64,000 nucleotides of DNA, taken from contig NZ_JAFCTX010000001.1 in NCBI RefSeq assembly GCF_049896245.1, positions 62,001 to 126,000 of the forward strand. Reading direction: 5' to 3'. Position 1 is the stretch's first letter. Each line of letters begins with the position of its first letter. Of this stretch, positions 15,629 through 23,596 are shown piece by piece. The DNA comes from Cypionkella sp049896245. Lineage in GTDB: Bacteria > Pseudomonadota > Alphaproteobacteria > Rhodobacterales > Rhodobacteraceae. Under the pieces are notes generated by a model. The model was not told the origin of the DNA, ran no database searches, and saw nothing but the letters and a program-made list of their open reading frames with translations. The translations under genes were made by a program, and so were the position numbers.

Positions 15629-15882
15629 CAGGCGTCCTCAGGCTGCGCATCGGCCTCGGGCTGTGCCAATCCGGGCGCGACATAGGCGGCAAGGCCGATC
15701 AGCAAGGCCCAGACGCCGAAGACATAGACTGCCGTGCGGCCAGCGCCTGTGGCATCGCTCCACATCAACGGCAGCATAAGCAGGAAGAACCCGACCAGCG
15801 GCAATAACCGCGCTGCATCGCGCAGGCGGCGCTGACGGTAGACCGCGCGGGCAAGAAACAAGGGCGCGCGCGGGCCTCGCAT
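15628..15882 (-). CDS. Small membrane protein between response regulator and kinase, 84 aa
   Basis: Two hydrophobic helices (LLPLVGFFLLMLPLMW and AVYVFGVWALLIGLAAYVA) follow a basic N-terminus (RAVYRQRRLRDAARL), with an acidic tail. The ATG at 15882 overlaps the stop of the response regulator (TGATG), and its own stop overlaps the kinase start in the same way. Coupled position suggests an accessory subunit of the transporter-kinase, as small membrane proteins often accompany SSS carriers; no domain recognised. Confidence 0.75.
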   Translation of the reverse strand: MRGPRAPLFLARAVYRQRRLRDAARLLPLVGFFLLMLPLMWSDATGAGRTAVYVFGVWALLIGLAAYVAPGLAQPEADAQPEDA

Positions 15883-16247
15883 CACGCCCCGAGCAATTCC
15901 CGCACCAAGGCGCGGATTTCTGAATTGTCAAATGGCTTGCTCATGAAGGCGGTCACGCCTGCCCGCTCGGCGGCCTCACGGTCGCGCAGCTGGCCCTTGG
16001 CGGTCAGCATCAGGATCGGCAGCGCCGCATTGGCCGGATCAGCGCGCAAAGCGATCAGAATCTCCAGCCCGCTCATCCCCGGCAGCATCGAGTCCAAAAT
16101 CACCAGATCGGGGCTCAGCCGCGCCACCTCTGCCAAAGCCAGCGCGCCATCGGCCATCACAGACACCGCCCAACCATCCCGCGACAGAATAAAGCGCAAC
16201 GCCTCGGCGATGTTGGCCTCATCCTCGATCAGCAAAACCTGACGCAT
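15882..16247 (-). CDS. Single-domain response regulator (receiver only), 121 aa
   Basis: A complete receiver fold: acidic pocket in LLIEDEANIAEAL, the phospho-acceptor Asp in DLVILDSMLPGMSGLEIL at about residue 52, Thr in PILMLTAKGQ, and the lysine in MSKPFDNSEI. There is no output domain, so it works by protein contact or in a phosphorelay. The ATG at 16247 has GGGGGAA upstream and gives the usual length. It is the first gene of a three-gene operon with the membrane protein and the SSS-kinase. Confidence 0.9.
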   Translation of the reverse strand: MRQVLLIEDEANIAEALRFILSRDGWAVSVMADGALALAEVARLSPDLVILDSMLPGMSGLEILIALRADPANAALPILMLTAKGQLRDREAAERAGVTAFMSKPFDNSEIRALVRELLGA

Positions 16248-16343
16248 GTATTTCCCCCGGAAGCCGACTATCAGGGCAAAGCCGCCCCGTGTCAAAGGAA
16301 GCCACTGCCCTTACAATTTCACATTGGCCTAAATACTCCCGCC

Positions 16344-16361
16344 GGAGGCTCCCCAGCCTCC
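16344..16361 (-). terminator. Post-gene hairpin after the XRE regulator
   Basis: On the minus strand GGAGGCT, loop GGGG, AGCCTCC, followed by GGCGGGAGTATTT. It starts 8 bases after the stop of the XRE gene. This GC-hairpin plus GGAGTATTT arrangement is familiar from gene ends in Rhodobacteraceae. Role as terminator is inferred; the T-run is short. Confidence 0.5.
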
Positions 16362-16368
16362 GCCAGCA

Positions 16369-17604
16369 CTACGCCGACAAAATCGAAGGCTCCCGCCGCG
16401 CAGGGCAGGCCTGCCGCTGGCAAATCCGACAGGTCGAGCCAATCGCCAAGGCGTCACCTACGCGCCCAATCTCTGGCAAGATCAACATCGCCGCCTCGCG
16501 CAACTCTGGCCCGCGAAAACCCTGCGGAAAGCGCGGCTGACAAAACGCCCGCACCCGAAAGCGCAGCGGCTGCGGCCCGGCGGTCTCAACCACCATCTCA
16601 ATCGGCGTCATCGGTCGCGACAAAGCTGCAAACAGCGGCCACAGGGGGCAAGCCGCCCCGAAGCGCGGCAAAGCAAAGCCCGGGATCGGCTTACGGAAGG
16701 TCAATGTGCCCGAGGCATCGCAAACCACCAACCCGGCCTGCACCCCCGGCCGCAAGGCGATCCGCCGCGACGCCGCAAGAACATCACCGCCAAACCGCGC
16801 CGCGAGCGCTGCCGGATCAGGCCCAAGCTCGCCCAAAGCCTGCGCAAACCCCGCTGCCGGATAGGCCGCCAGATCGCGCGCGGCCTGTGCCTGCCAGGCA
16901 GCCGCCATCTGCCGCGCCGCGCCTGACGCCAGCCCGCGCAAATCGCCCGACTGCCAGTCATTCACAGCCAGCCAAGCCTCTAACTCCTCTTGCGGCGAGG
17001 CCAGACCCTGCTCTTGCTCTTGCCCCGCCGTATCGAGATAGCGCACCAAAGCTTCAGCCCCCAAGGCCAACCGCTTGCTGTCGTCTTGCAGATTGCCCAA
17101 GAACCGCGCCTGCCATTCCGGCTCGATATCCTCGGTATCGGCGAGAATGGCAGCAGTGGAGCGCACCGAAGCCACGGCGGAAAGCACCTCATGCAGACTT
17201 GCCGACAGGTGCGGATCGTGGCTCATCCGGTCGTTCATCGCCTCTAACGCCCGCTCCAACCCGGCGACGCGCTGATGCAGGCCGATCACTGTCGCGGCCC
17301 AACCGGGAAACCTAGCCGCGAAATCCTCGCTGCGGTCAATTTCCGCCCCCGGCAGACGCGCCGCCGCCGCGCGCAGATCATCCAGCACCGCCGCACCGAC
17401 GCCTTGGTGAAAGCTTTGCAGCGGCTGACCCAAAGCTTCCGCCAGCCGCGCCAGCAAAGGCTCGGCAATGCGGCGGCGATTGTGTTCGATCAGGTTGAGG
17501 TATGAGGCCGAAATGCCGACGGTTTCGGCCAGATCAGCTTGTCGTTGGCCCAAAGCCACACGCCGCTCACGCAGACGGGTTCCGGTCAGGGAAGAGATTG
17601 GCAT
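16369..17604 (-). CDS. XRE-family regulator with DUF2083 (short-chain fatty acyl regulator) C-terminus, 411 aa
   Basis: Residues about 5-60 are a helix-turn-helix (RRVALGQRQADLAETVG, ISASYLNLIEHNRRRIAEP). The long C-terminal part is of the RamB/PrpR type that senses acyl-CoA or short-chain fatty acid state, and ends with a Cys cluster CRICQRQACPARRE that in PrpR-type proteins can hold an iron-sulfur centre. ATG at 17604 has GGAG upstream; the open frame beyond is not conserved-looking. Two direct TTGTAAA repeats 27-53 bases upstream are likely its own operator. The target could be acetate or propionate use; the neighbouring SSS-kinase operon is a plausible but unproven link. Confidence 0.82.
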   Translation of the reverse strand: MPISSLTGTRLRERRVALGQRQADLAETVGISASYLNLIEHNRRRIAEPLLARLAEALGQPLQSFHQGVGAAVLDDLRAAAARLPGAEIDRSEDFAARFPGWAATVIGLHQRVAGLERALEAMNDRMSHDPHLSASLHEVLSAVASVRSTAAILADTEDIEPEWQARFLGNLQDDSKRLALGAEALVRYLDTAGQEQEQGLASPQEELEAWLAVNDWQSGDLRGLASGAARQMAAAWQAQAARDLAAYPAAGFAQALGELGPDPAALAARFGGDVLAASRRIALRPGVQAGLVVCDASGTLTFRKPIPGFALPRFGAACPLWPLFAALSRPMTPIEMVVETAGPQPLRFRVRAFCQPRFPQGFRGPELREAAMLILPEIGRVGDALAIGSTCRICQRQACPARREPSILSA

Positions 17605-17630
17605 GGCATAACTCCGACTTCTGCCATGAA

Positions 17631-17657
17631 ATTTACAAGAAATTGAAAACTTTACAA
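17631..17657 (-). promoter_or_regulatory. Direct-repeat operator upstream of the XRE gene
   Basis: On the minus strand TTGTAAAG (17657-17650) and TTGTAAAT (17638-17631) lie 19 bases apart, about two helical turns, just upstream of the XRE start. Autoregulation by the XRE protein is the likely role. Confidence 0.45.
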
Positions 17658-17671
17658 TGTGCAGGGTGGCC

Positions 17672-17696
17672 ACGATTTATGTCTTTGATAAATCGT
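17672..17696. repeat. Perfect inverted repeat ACGATTTAT / ATAAATCGT
   Basis: Nine-base arms at 17672-17680 and 17688-17696 with a 7-base centre. It lies between the substrate-binding-protein stop and the XRE promoter, close to the direct repeats. No T-run follows on either strand, so an operator seems more likely than a terminator. Confidence 0.5.
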
Positions 17697-17759
17697 CTTG
17701 CCGCAAACAAAACGGGCACAAGGTTTCCCCCGCGCCCGCTTCATCGGTCACCCCTGCGC

Positions 17760-18755
17760 TTATTGCAGAGCTTTATCGGTCACCGCATGGCTCCAAGCGC
17801 CTTCCGGTTCTTTGGTGATCACCGGGTCCGAACCACCCGACAGCAATGCCGCCACGGTGCGCTTGTAGTCGGCCTCATCCAGCGCGCCATTCGAGCCTGC
17901 GGTCAGCTTGGCAATCTCGGACATCATCTGCTTTTGGTGCTCGATAGTCTGTGCGCCCGTCGCGTCATTGTCCAAAACGATTTGTGCGGCCTCGTCGGTA
18001 TTGGCTTCGGCGTATTTCCAGCCCTTCATCGAGGCGCGCACGAAGCGCACCATTTTATCCTCGAACGCAGGGTCGGCCAGTTTGTCTTGCATGACATAGA
18101 GCCCGTCTTCCAAAGTGGCGACGCCCTCGTCTTCATATTTGAACACCACCAGGTCTTCCGGCTTCACACCCGCGTCGATCACCTGCCAGTATTCGTTATA
18201 GGACATCGTCGAGATGCAAGCCGCCTGCTTTTGCAACAACGGATCGACGTTGAAACCCTGCTTCAGCACGGTGACACCGCCCGCCGAGCCATCGGTTTTC
18301 AGCCCCAGCTTGCTCATCCAGTTCAGGAACGGATATTCATTGCCGCCGAACCAAACGCCGAGGGTTTTATCGGCAAAATCCGCCGAGGTCGCGACGCCGG
18401 ATTCCCTCAGGCAGGTCAACTCCATCCCCGAAGATTTGAACGGCTGCGCGATGTTGACCAGTGCCAGACCCTTTTCACGCGCAGCGAGGGCCGAGGGCAT
18501 CCAGTCGATCACCACATCCGCACCACCGCCCGCGATCACCTGCGTTGGGGCCACATCCGGGCCGCCGGGCAGGATAGTGACGTTCAGGCCTTCTTCGGTG
18601 TAATAGCCTTTCACGGCGGCGACATAGTAGCCTGCGAATTGCGCTTGGGTCACCCATTTCAGTTGCAGTGTCACGTCATCGGCTGCCTGCACGGCAGAAG
18701 TCATCCCGCCCGTCGCCAGTGCGGTGAACAGCGCGGCTGTAAGTAGCTTTTTCAT
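17760..18755 (-). CDS. ABC transporter substrate-binding protein, NMT1/THI5-like, 331 aa
   Basis: Signal peptide MKKLLTAALFTALATGG ending near AVQAADD, then an NMT1/THI5-type fold: LQLKWVTQAQFAGYYVAAVK, the GGGADVVIDWMPSAL loop and CISTMSYNEYW. The ATG at 18755 has GGAGG upstream; a TTG two codons earlier is less likely. It is the last gene of the cluster headed by hydantoinase-type enzymes, so the ligand is expected to be a pyrimidine, hydantoin or their ring-opened products; the fold itself is shared with thiamine-precursor binding proteins. It delivers to the two permeases encoded just upstream. Confidence 0.88.
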   Translation of the reverse strand: MKKLLTAALFTALATGGMTSAVQAADDVTLQLKWVTQAQFAGYYVAAVKGYYTEEGLNVTILPGGPDVAPTQVIAGGGADVVIDWMPSALAAREKGLALVNIAQPFKSSGMELTCLRESGVATSADFADKTLGVWFGGNEYPFLNWMSKLGLKTDGSAGGVTVLKQGFNVDPLLQKQAACISTMSYNEYWQVIDAGVKPEDLVVFKYEDEGVATLEDGLYVMQDKLADPAFEDKMVRFVRASMKGWKYAEANTDEAAQIVLDNDATGAQTIEHQKQMMSEIAKLTAGSNGALDEADYKRTVAALLSGGSDPVITKEPEGAWSHAVTDKALQ

Positions 18756-18804
18756 TCTCAACCTCCAAGTTGAAGCCCGGTTTTGGGCCCGTTTGTTTAC
18801 GTCG

Positions 18805-19653
18805 TTAGTTTCTTTGTGACGGATGCCAGAATGTCACCCGCTTCTCGATCAGCGCAACCAGCCCATAAAACGCCGATCCCGCCAATGCCGCCACCGCAAT
18901 CTCGGCCCAAACCATGTCGGGCGACGAGCGCCCAACCTCAGCCACGATGCGGAATCCCATGCCCACGATAGGACTGCCGAAAAATTCGGCAACAATCGCG
19001 CCGATCAGCGCCAGAGTTGTCGCAATTTTCAGCCCGTTGAAAATGAACGGCATCGCGCTCGGCAGCCGCAGTTTGAACAGGGTCTGCCAATAGCTCGCCG
19101 AATAGGTCGCCATCAGATCACGCTGCATCACCTCGGATGCAGCCAACCCCGCAATGGTGTTCACCAGCACCGGGAAGAACACCATCACAACTACCACGGC
19201 GGCTTTCGACTGCCAATCAAAGCCAAACCACATCACCAGAATCGGCGCGATCCCCACAATCGGCAAAGCGGCGACGAAATTCCCCACCGGCAGCAACCCC
19301 GCTTGCAGGAAGGGCGAGCGGTCAATCGCAATCGCGGTCAGGATCGCCGCCGCACAACCAATCGCATAGCCGCTCAAAGCGCCCTTGAAAAAGGTCTGCA
19401 CCAGATCGGCCCACAAAGTCGGCACGCTGGCACTCATCCGCGCCAAAACATCGCTCGGCGGTGGCAGGATGATCTTGTTGACGCCGTAAGCCGTCACGCC
19501 CGCCTGCCACAAAACCAGCACAGTCAGCCCAAACACCAAGGGCACCGCATAGCGCACCCAAGCCGCACGGCATTTAGACAGCTCAGAATTCAGCAACCAA
19601 GCCCCGGCCCAAAACGCCAGCAAGCACCACAAGCGCGGGTCCAGCACCATCAT
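18805..19653 (-). CDS. ABC transporter permease (ThiX/SsuC-like), 282 aa
   Basis: Six membrane segments and the EAA docking loop ATYSASYWQTLFKLRLPSA near residues 190-208. The N-terminal stretch is unusually long and hydrophobic (two extra helices before ILPPPSDVLARM). Start ATG at 19653 overlaps the stop of the upstream permease by ATGA. With the sister permease it would make a heterodimeric channel for the pyrimidine/hydantoin importer. Confidence 0.87.
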   Translation of the reverse strand: MMVLDPRLWCLLAFWAGAWLLNSELSKCRAAWVRYAVPLVFGLTVLVLWQAGVTAYGVNKIILPPPSDVLARMSASVPTLWADLVQTFFKGALSGYAIGCAAAILTAIAIDRSPFLQAGLLPVGNFVAALPIVGIAPILVMWFGFDWQSKAAVVVVMVFFPVLVNTIAGLAASEVMQRDLMATYSASYWQTLFKLRLPSAMPFIFNGLKIATTLALIGAIVAEFFGSPIVGMGFRIVAEVGRSSPDMVWAEIAVAALAGSAFYGLVALIEKRVTFWHPSQRN

Positions 19654-20510
19654 CGCGCCATCCCCATCCGTGTCAGAACGCGGCGCTCAATCCGCCCCGC
19701 CAGCATCACCAACACCGCCGCCAAGATCGCCGACAGGAACAAAGCCGCCCAAATCTGCGTGGTTTGCCCATAATACGAGCCCTGCAACAGCCGCGCCCCT
19801 AAGCCTGCCTGCTGGTTCAACTCGGCCACAATCGCCCCCACCAAACTCGCCGCAATCCCCACCTTCACGCTTGCGAAGAAATACGGCATTGAAGAAGGCA
19901 GCCTCAGCTTCCAGAACACGGCGCCACCGGGGGCCGCATAGGTCTGGAGCAAATCCAACTGCATCACCTCCGGGCTGCGCAGCCCCTTCACCATCCCCAC
20001 CACCACCGGGAAGAAACTGAGGTAAGCCGAGATCACCGCCTTGGTCATCAGCGGCGTCGCCCCCACCGCGTGCATCACCACCGCCAGCATGGGTGCCAAG
20101 GCAATGATCGGCACCATTTGGCTCGCAATCGCCCAAGGCAGCACGCTCATCTCCATGCTGCGCGAATAGACAATACCAACCGCCAACAGCACGCCCAACG
20201 TCGTGCCCATCGCAAAGCCCAACAAGGTGCCCGAGATCGTCACCCAAGCATGATAGACCAGCGATTTTTTCGAAGCAGGCGGCAAGCCAAAGGTCGAACG
20301 CGCCAACTCCGCAATCACCTGATGCGGGCTGGGCAACACCGGGCGATCTTGGTTCAGCGTCAGCCCCGGCAGTTGCATCACGCTTGGAGCCGCCTGATCC
20401 GCCCGCGCCGCCTGATCATAGGCCCAAGGCACGTTCATCCAGATCGCCGCCGCATACCAGACGGCGAGGATGATCAACAGAACGGTCAGGATTGGCATCG
20501 CCCGCTTCAT
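19650..20510 (-). CDS. ABC transporter permease (ThiX/SsuC-like), 286 aa
   Basis: Six membrane segments with a leading helix (ILTVLLIILAVWYAAAIW), a periplasmic stretch LPGLTLNQDRPVLPSPHQVI, and the EAA loop LQTYAAPGGAVFWKLRLPSS. The chosen ATG at 20510 overlaps the stop of the small DMT-like gene by ATGA; the open frame beyond is a shadow. It is related to the next permease, and the pair suggests duplication and specialisation for a heterodimer. Confidence 0.87.
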   Translation of the reverse strand: MKRAMPILTVLLIILAVWYAAAIWMNVPWAYDQAARADQAAPSVMQLPGLTLNQDRPVLPSPHQVIAELARSTFGLPPASKKSLVYHAWVTISGTLLGFAMGTTLGVLLAVGIVYSRSMEMSVLPWAIASQMVPIIALAPMLAVVMHAVGATPLMTKAVISAYLSFFPVVVGMVKGLRSPEVMQLDLLQTYAAPGGAVFWKLRLPSSMPYFFASVKVGIAASLVGAIVAELNQQAGLGARLLQGSYYGQTTQIWAALFLSAILAAVLVMLAGRIERRVLTRMGMAR

Positions 20511-20839
20511 GCCTGCCCCCCCGGCCAAGCGATCATCAATACCGCCACCACGCCCAAAGCCATGCCCGCCAGTTGCAGCGGGCTGGGTTTTTCGCCAAAC
20601 ACCACCACCGCCATCGCGGTGATCGCCACCAGTTGGAACACCACCGACAAGGCAATCGCGACGCCGAGGCCATTGCCGCGCATCACCTGCACCATCAGCG
20701 TGTTGCCAAGGCAGAACAAAGCCAGCGCGCCCAGAAGCACCCAAGTGCCGCCAGCTTGCGCGTAGGTTTTCAACACGCCGTTGGCGGCGACAAACACGGC
20801 GGTTGAGGCGGCCAGCCACGCGAGGGTGACAAGGTTCAT
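20507..20839 (-). CDS. Small DMT/SMR-type four-helix membrane protein, 110 aa
   Basis: Four hydrophobic helices with the look of small multidrug resistance or half-EamA proteins: ASTAVFVAANGVLKTYA, WVLLGALALFCLGNTLMV, LSVVFQLVAITAMAVVVFGE and PLQLAGMALGVVAVLMIAWP. The E-K-P-S-P pattern after helix three is typical of DMT carriers. Such proteins act as dimers moving small molecules. It is translationally coupled to the permease (ATGA), so it may be part of the pyrimidine transport operon, for example an exporter of end product; this is inference. No strong ribosome site precedes ATG 20839. Confidence 0.7.
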   Translation of the reverse strand: MNLVTLAWLAASTAVFVAANGVLKTYAQAGGTWVLLGALALFCLGNTLMVQVMRGNGLGVAIALSVVFQLVAITAMAVVVFGEKPSPLQLAGMALGVVAVLMIAWPGGQA

Positions 20840-20899
20840 CGCGTGCCCGCCGCATATGCAGTGATCAAGCAGGTGATAAGCGCGGGTTGCATGACGTGC

Positions 20900-21694
20900 T
20901 TATTCATCGGAATGCCCAGACCTAAGCCCCTCACGCACCCTATGCGAAATCTCGATGAACTCCTTTGAGTCGCGAATATCCAAGGGGCGTTCCTTTGGCA
21001 AAGGGCTGTCGATCACATCGGTGATCCGCCCCGGACGCGGGGACATCACCACGATCTTGGTCGAAAGATACACTGCCTCGGGAATGGAATGGGTGACGAA
21101 CCCAATGGTTTTTCCGGTTCGCGCCCAGAGTTTGAGAACCTCCTCATTCAACCGATCCCGCACGATCTCATCCAGCGCGCCGAAGGGTTCGTCCATCAGA
21201 AGAATATCGGCATCAAAGGCCAGCGCGCGGGCGATGCTGGCGCGCTGCTGCATCCCGCCGGAAAGCTGCCACGGGAACTTCTTGCCAAAGCCCGAGAGTT
21301 CGACCAGTTCCAACACCTGCTCAACCCGCTGGTTCTGCTCAGGCTTAGAGAACCCCATGATCTCCAGCGGCAGCCGGATGTTCCCCGCAATCGTGCGCCA
21401 AGGATAAAGCCCTGCCGCCTGAAACACATAGCCATAGGCGCGGCGCTTGCGGGCCTCATCCGGGGAAAGGCCGTTGACGGTCAGCGTGCCGCCCGTTGGA
21501 TGCTCCAAGGCCGCAATCGCGCGCAGAAAGGTGGTTTTGCCGCAGCCGGACGGGCCGATGAACGAGACAAAATCGCCCTTGTTGATGGTGAGGTTCACAT
21601 CCTTCAAAGCCTGCACCGGGCCGTCATTGGTGGAGAACACCAGTTGCAGGTTGCGGGCCTCAATGATGGGGGATGGAGTTAAAGTATCTTTCAA
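20900..21694 (-). CDS. ABC transporter ATP-binding protein (TauB/SsuB-like), 264 aa
   Basis: Walker A GPSGCGKTTFLRAIA (residue about 47), Q loop YGYVFQAAGL, signature LSGGMQQRASIARAL, Walker B DILLMDEPFGALDE and switch His in FVTHSIPEAV. This is the motor for the two permeases downstream. The start is a TTG at 21694 that overlaps the stop of the upstream membrane-protein gene as TTGA, with AAGGAA upstream; no ATG lies nearby in frame before the conserved region. Sixty bases separate it from the DMT-like gene, the largest gap in the cluster. Confidence 0.9.
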   Translation of the reverse strand: MKDTLTPSPIIEARNLQLVFSTNDGPVQALKDVNLTINKGDFVSFIGPSGCGKTTFLRAIAALEHPTGGTLTVNGLSPDEARKRRAYGYVFQAAGLYPWRTIAGNIRLPLEIMGFSKPEQNQRVEQVLELVELSGFGKKFPWQLSGGMQQRASIARALAFDADILLMDEPFGALDEIVRDRLNEEVLKLWARTGKTIGFVTHSIPEAVYLSTKIVVMSPRPGRITDVIDSPLPKERPLDIRDSKEFIEISHRVREGLRSGHSDE

Positions 21695-22125
21695 GCCGCG
21701 ATTCCTTCATTCCAGCTTTCCCAGCGCCGCCATGTTGTCGCACGATAAAACCACGGCACCCCAATCGTCACCGCAGCGGCCAGTCCCGGGAAAGCCCAAA
21801 GACCGGCAAATGCCGCTGCCTTGCCCAGAAATGGCAACAGCACCAAAGCCATACCGATTTCCGCCACCAGAAGCCCTGTCCAACCTGCAACCATTGCAGC
21901 CTGAGCAGGACGTAACCTGTATGATCTACCTAAGCGAAAACCGACGGCCCAGCCCAAGACCGAAAAAGGCAAAGCGACCACCTGACAAAGCAGCACAAAT
22001 CTCCACGCAAACAGCGCGATGAACATCGTGACGGGGGCAATCCATATCCAGACCGCTATGCTGACAAAGATTGCAAAGTCCACAAATCGGGAATCCAGTG
22101 CAGAGCGGAGAAGCCAGTTGTCCAT
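21691..22125 (-). CDS. Unknown membrane protein in hydantoinase operon (A), 144 aa
   Basis: Four or so hydrophobic segments: FVDFAIFVSIAVWIWIAP, MFIALFAWRFVLLCQVVALP, MVAGWTGLLVAEIGMALVLL and FAGLWAFPGLAAAVTIGVP, with a soluble, Trp-rich end WRRWESWNEG. The ATG at 22125 overlaps the stop of dihydropyrimidinase (TGATG), and its own stop overlaps the TTG of the ABC ATPase. The DNA is visibly less GC-rich than hydA. I recognise no family. Tight coupling on both sides argues for a role in uptake or membrane tethering of the pathway. Confidence 0.7.
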   Translation of the reverse strand: MDNWLLRSALDSRFVDFAIFVSIAVWIWIAPVTMFIALFAWRFVLLCQVVALPFSVLGWAVGFRLGRSYRLRPAQAAMVAGWTGLLVAEIGMALVLLPFLGKAAAFAGLWAFPGLAAAVTIGVPWFYRATTWRRWESWNEGIAA

Positions 22126-23576
22126 CACACGCCCGTCACAGGCACGCCCGACCGCGCCACCGGGCGCGGCGCGGTCAGGTCTTTCCATGCACTCAGCGCG
22201 CGGTTCACGGCGGGGCGGGGGTCGCGGGCGATGAATTGGCCGTGGCCTTCGCGGGTCTTGATCTCGCCATCATCGACCGAAACCACGCCGCGCGTCAGGG
22301 TGTAGCGCGGCAGGCCTTTCACAGCTTTGCCCTCGAACACGTTGTAATCAATCGCGGATTGCTGCGAGGCTGCGCCGATGGTTTTCGACTTTTCAGGGTC
22401 CCACACCACCAGATCGGCATCGGCGCCGACCAGAACCGCGCCTTTTTGCGGGTAGCAGTTTAGGATTTTCGCGATATTGGTCGAAGTGACGGCGACAAAT
22501 TCATTCGGGGTCAAGCGTCCCGTGGCAACGCCGTAGGTCCAAAGCATCGGCATCCGGTCCTCTAGCCCGCCGGTGCCATTCGGGATTTTGGAGAAATCGC
22601 CGAGGCCATAGCGTTTCTGCTCGGTGGTAAAGGCGCAATGGTCGGTGGCCACCACCGACAAAGACCCCGATTGCAGGCCCGCCCAGAGGCTGTCTTGGTG
22701 GGATTTGTTGCGGAACGGCGGCGACATCACCCGGCGGGCGGCGTGGTCCCAATCGGGGTTGAAGTATTCGGATTCGTCCAGCGTCAGGTGCTGGATCAGC
22801 GGTTCGCCCCAGACGCGCTTGCCCTGCATCCTCGCACGGCGGATGGCTTCGTGGCTGTCTTCGCAGCTTGTATGCACCACATATAGGGGAACCCCGGCCA
22901 CATCGGCGATCATGATGGCGCGGTTGGTGGCCTCACCTTCGACCTGCGGCGGGCGGGAATAGGCGTGGGCTTCGGGGCCGGTGTTGCCCTCGGCCAGCAG
23001 TTTCGCGGTCAGTTCCGCCACCACATCGCCGTTTTCGGCATGGACCATGGCGAGGCCACCAAGATCGCCAACCCGTTTGAAAGATTGATACATTTCATCA
23101 TCGTTGACCATCAACGCGCCCTTGTAGGCCATGAAATGCTTGAACGAAGTCATGCCTGCTTTCACGGACAATTCCATATCCTCCCACACCTTCTGGCCCC
23201 ACCAAGTGATCGCCATATGGTAGGAATAGTCGCAATTCGCGCGGCCAGATTTGTTGTGCCACATTTGCGCTGCATCCATCAGCCCCTGCCCCTGCCCCGG
23301 CAGCACGAAATCGACGATCATCGTGGTGCCGCCTGCGAGGGCCGCCCGGGTGCCGGATTCGAAATCATCCGCCGAATAGGTGCCCATGAACGGCATTTCC
23401 AGATGGGTATGCGGATCAATCCCGCCGGGCATGACATAGCAGCCCGTGGCGTCGAGCGTGCGGTCGCCGTGCAGGTTCGGGCCGATCTGGGTGATCTTGC
23501 CTTGGTCGATGAGGACATCGGCCTTGTAGGTCAGATCAGCGGTAACGATGGTGCCGTTTTTGATGACTGTGGTCAT
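22125..23576 (-). CDS. hydA: Dihydropyrimidinase / D-hydantoinase, 483 aa
   Basis: Cyclic amidohydrolase that opens dihydrouracil, dihydrothymine or hydantoin rings. The binuclear zinc site is complete: HTH at residues 56-58 (GGIDPHTHLEMPF), the lysine to be carboxylated at about 152 (FKHFMAYKG), His 179 (MVHAENG), His 235 (VVHTSCED) and Asp 312 (VVATDHCAF). Length equals the family norm. ATG at 23576 has AAGGAA upstream; the longer open frame upstream is a shadow. It lies between two small membrane-protein genes and upstream of an ABC ATPase, in one operon with the carbamoyl hydrolase that takes its product. Confidence 0.94.
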   Translation of the reverse strand: MTTVIKNGTIVTADLTYKADVLIDQGKITQIGPNLHGDRTLDATGCYVMPGGIDPHTHLEMPFMGTYSADDFESGTRAALAGGTTMIVDFVLPGQGQGLMDAAQMWHNKSGRANCDYSYHMAITWWGQKVWEDMELSVKAGMTSFKHFMAYKGALMVNDDEMYQSFKRVGDLGGLAMVHAENGDVVAELTAKLLAEGNTGPEAHAYSRPPQVEGEATNRAIMIADVAGVPLYVVHTSCEDSHEAIRRARMQGKRVWGEPLIQHLTLDESEYFNPDWDHAARRVMSPPFRNKSHQDSLWAGLQSGSLSVVATDHCAFTTEQKRYGLGDFSKIPNGTGGLEDRMPMLWTYGVATGRLTPNEFVAVTSTNIAKILNCYPQKGAVLVGADADLVVWDPEKSKTIGAASQQSAIDYNVFEGKAVKGLPRYTLTRGVVSVDDGEIKTREGHGQFIARDPRPAVNRALSAWKDLTAPRPVARSGVPVTGV

Positions 23577-23596
23577 GGGGCGTTCCTTAATTTGCT

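Noticed and set aside
14810..15685. 291-aa plus-strand ORF opposite the transporter-kinase
   Set aside because: His/Gln/Arg-rich antisense shadow without motifs.
17502..18746. 414-aa plus-strand ORF opposite the substrate-binding protein
   Set aside because: Antisense shadow; the minus-strand product has a signal peptide and a known fold.
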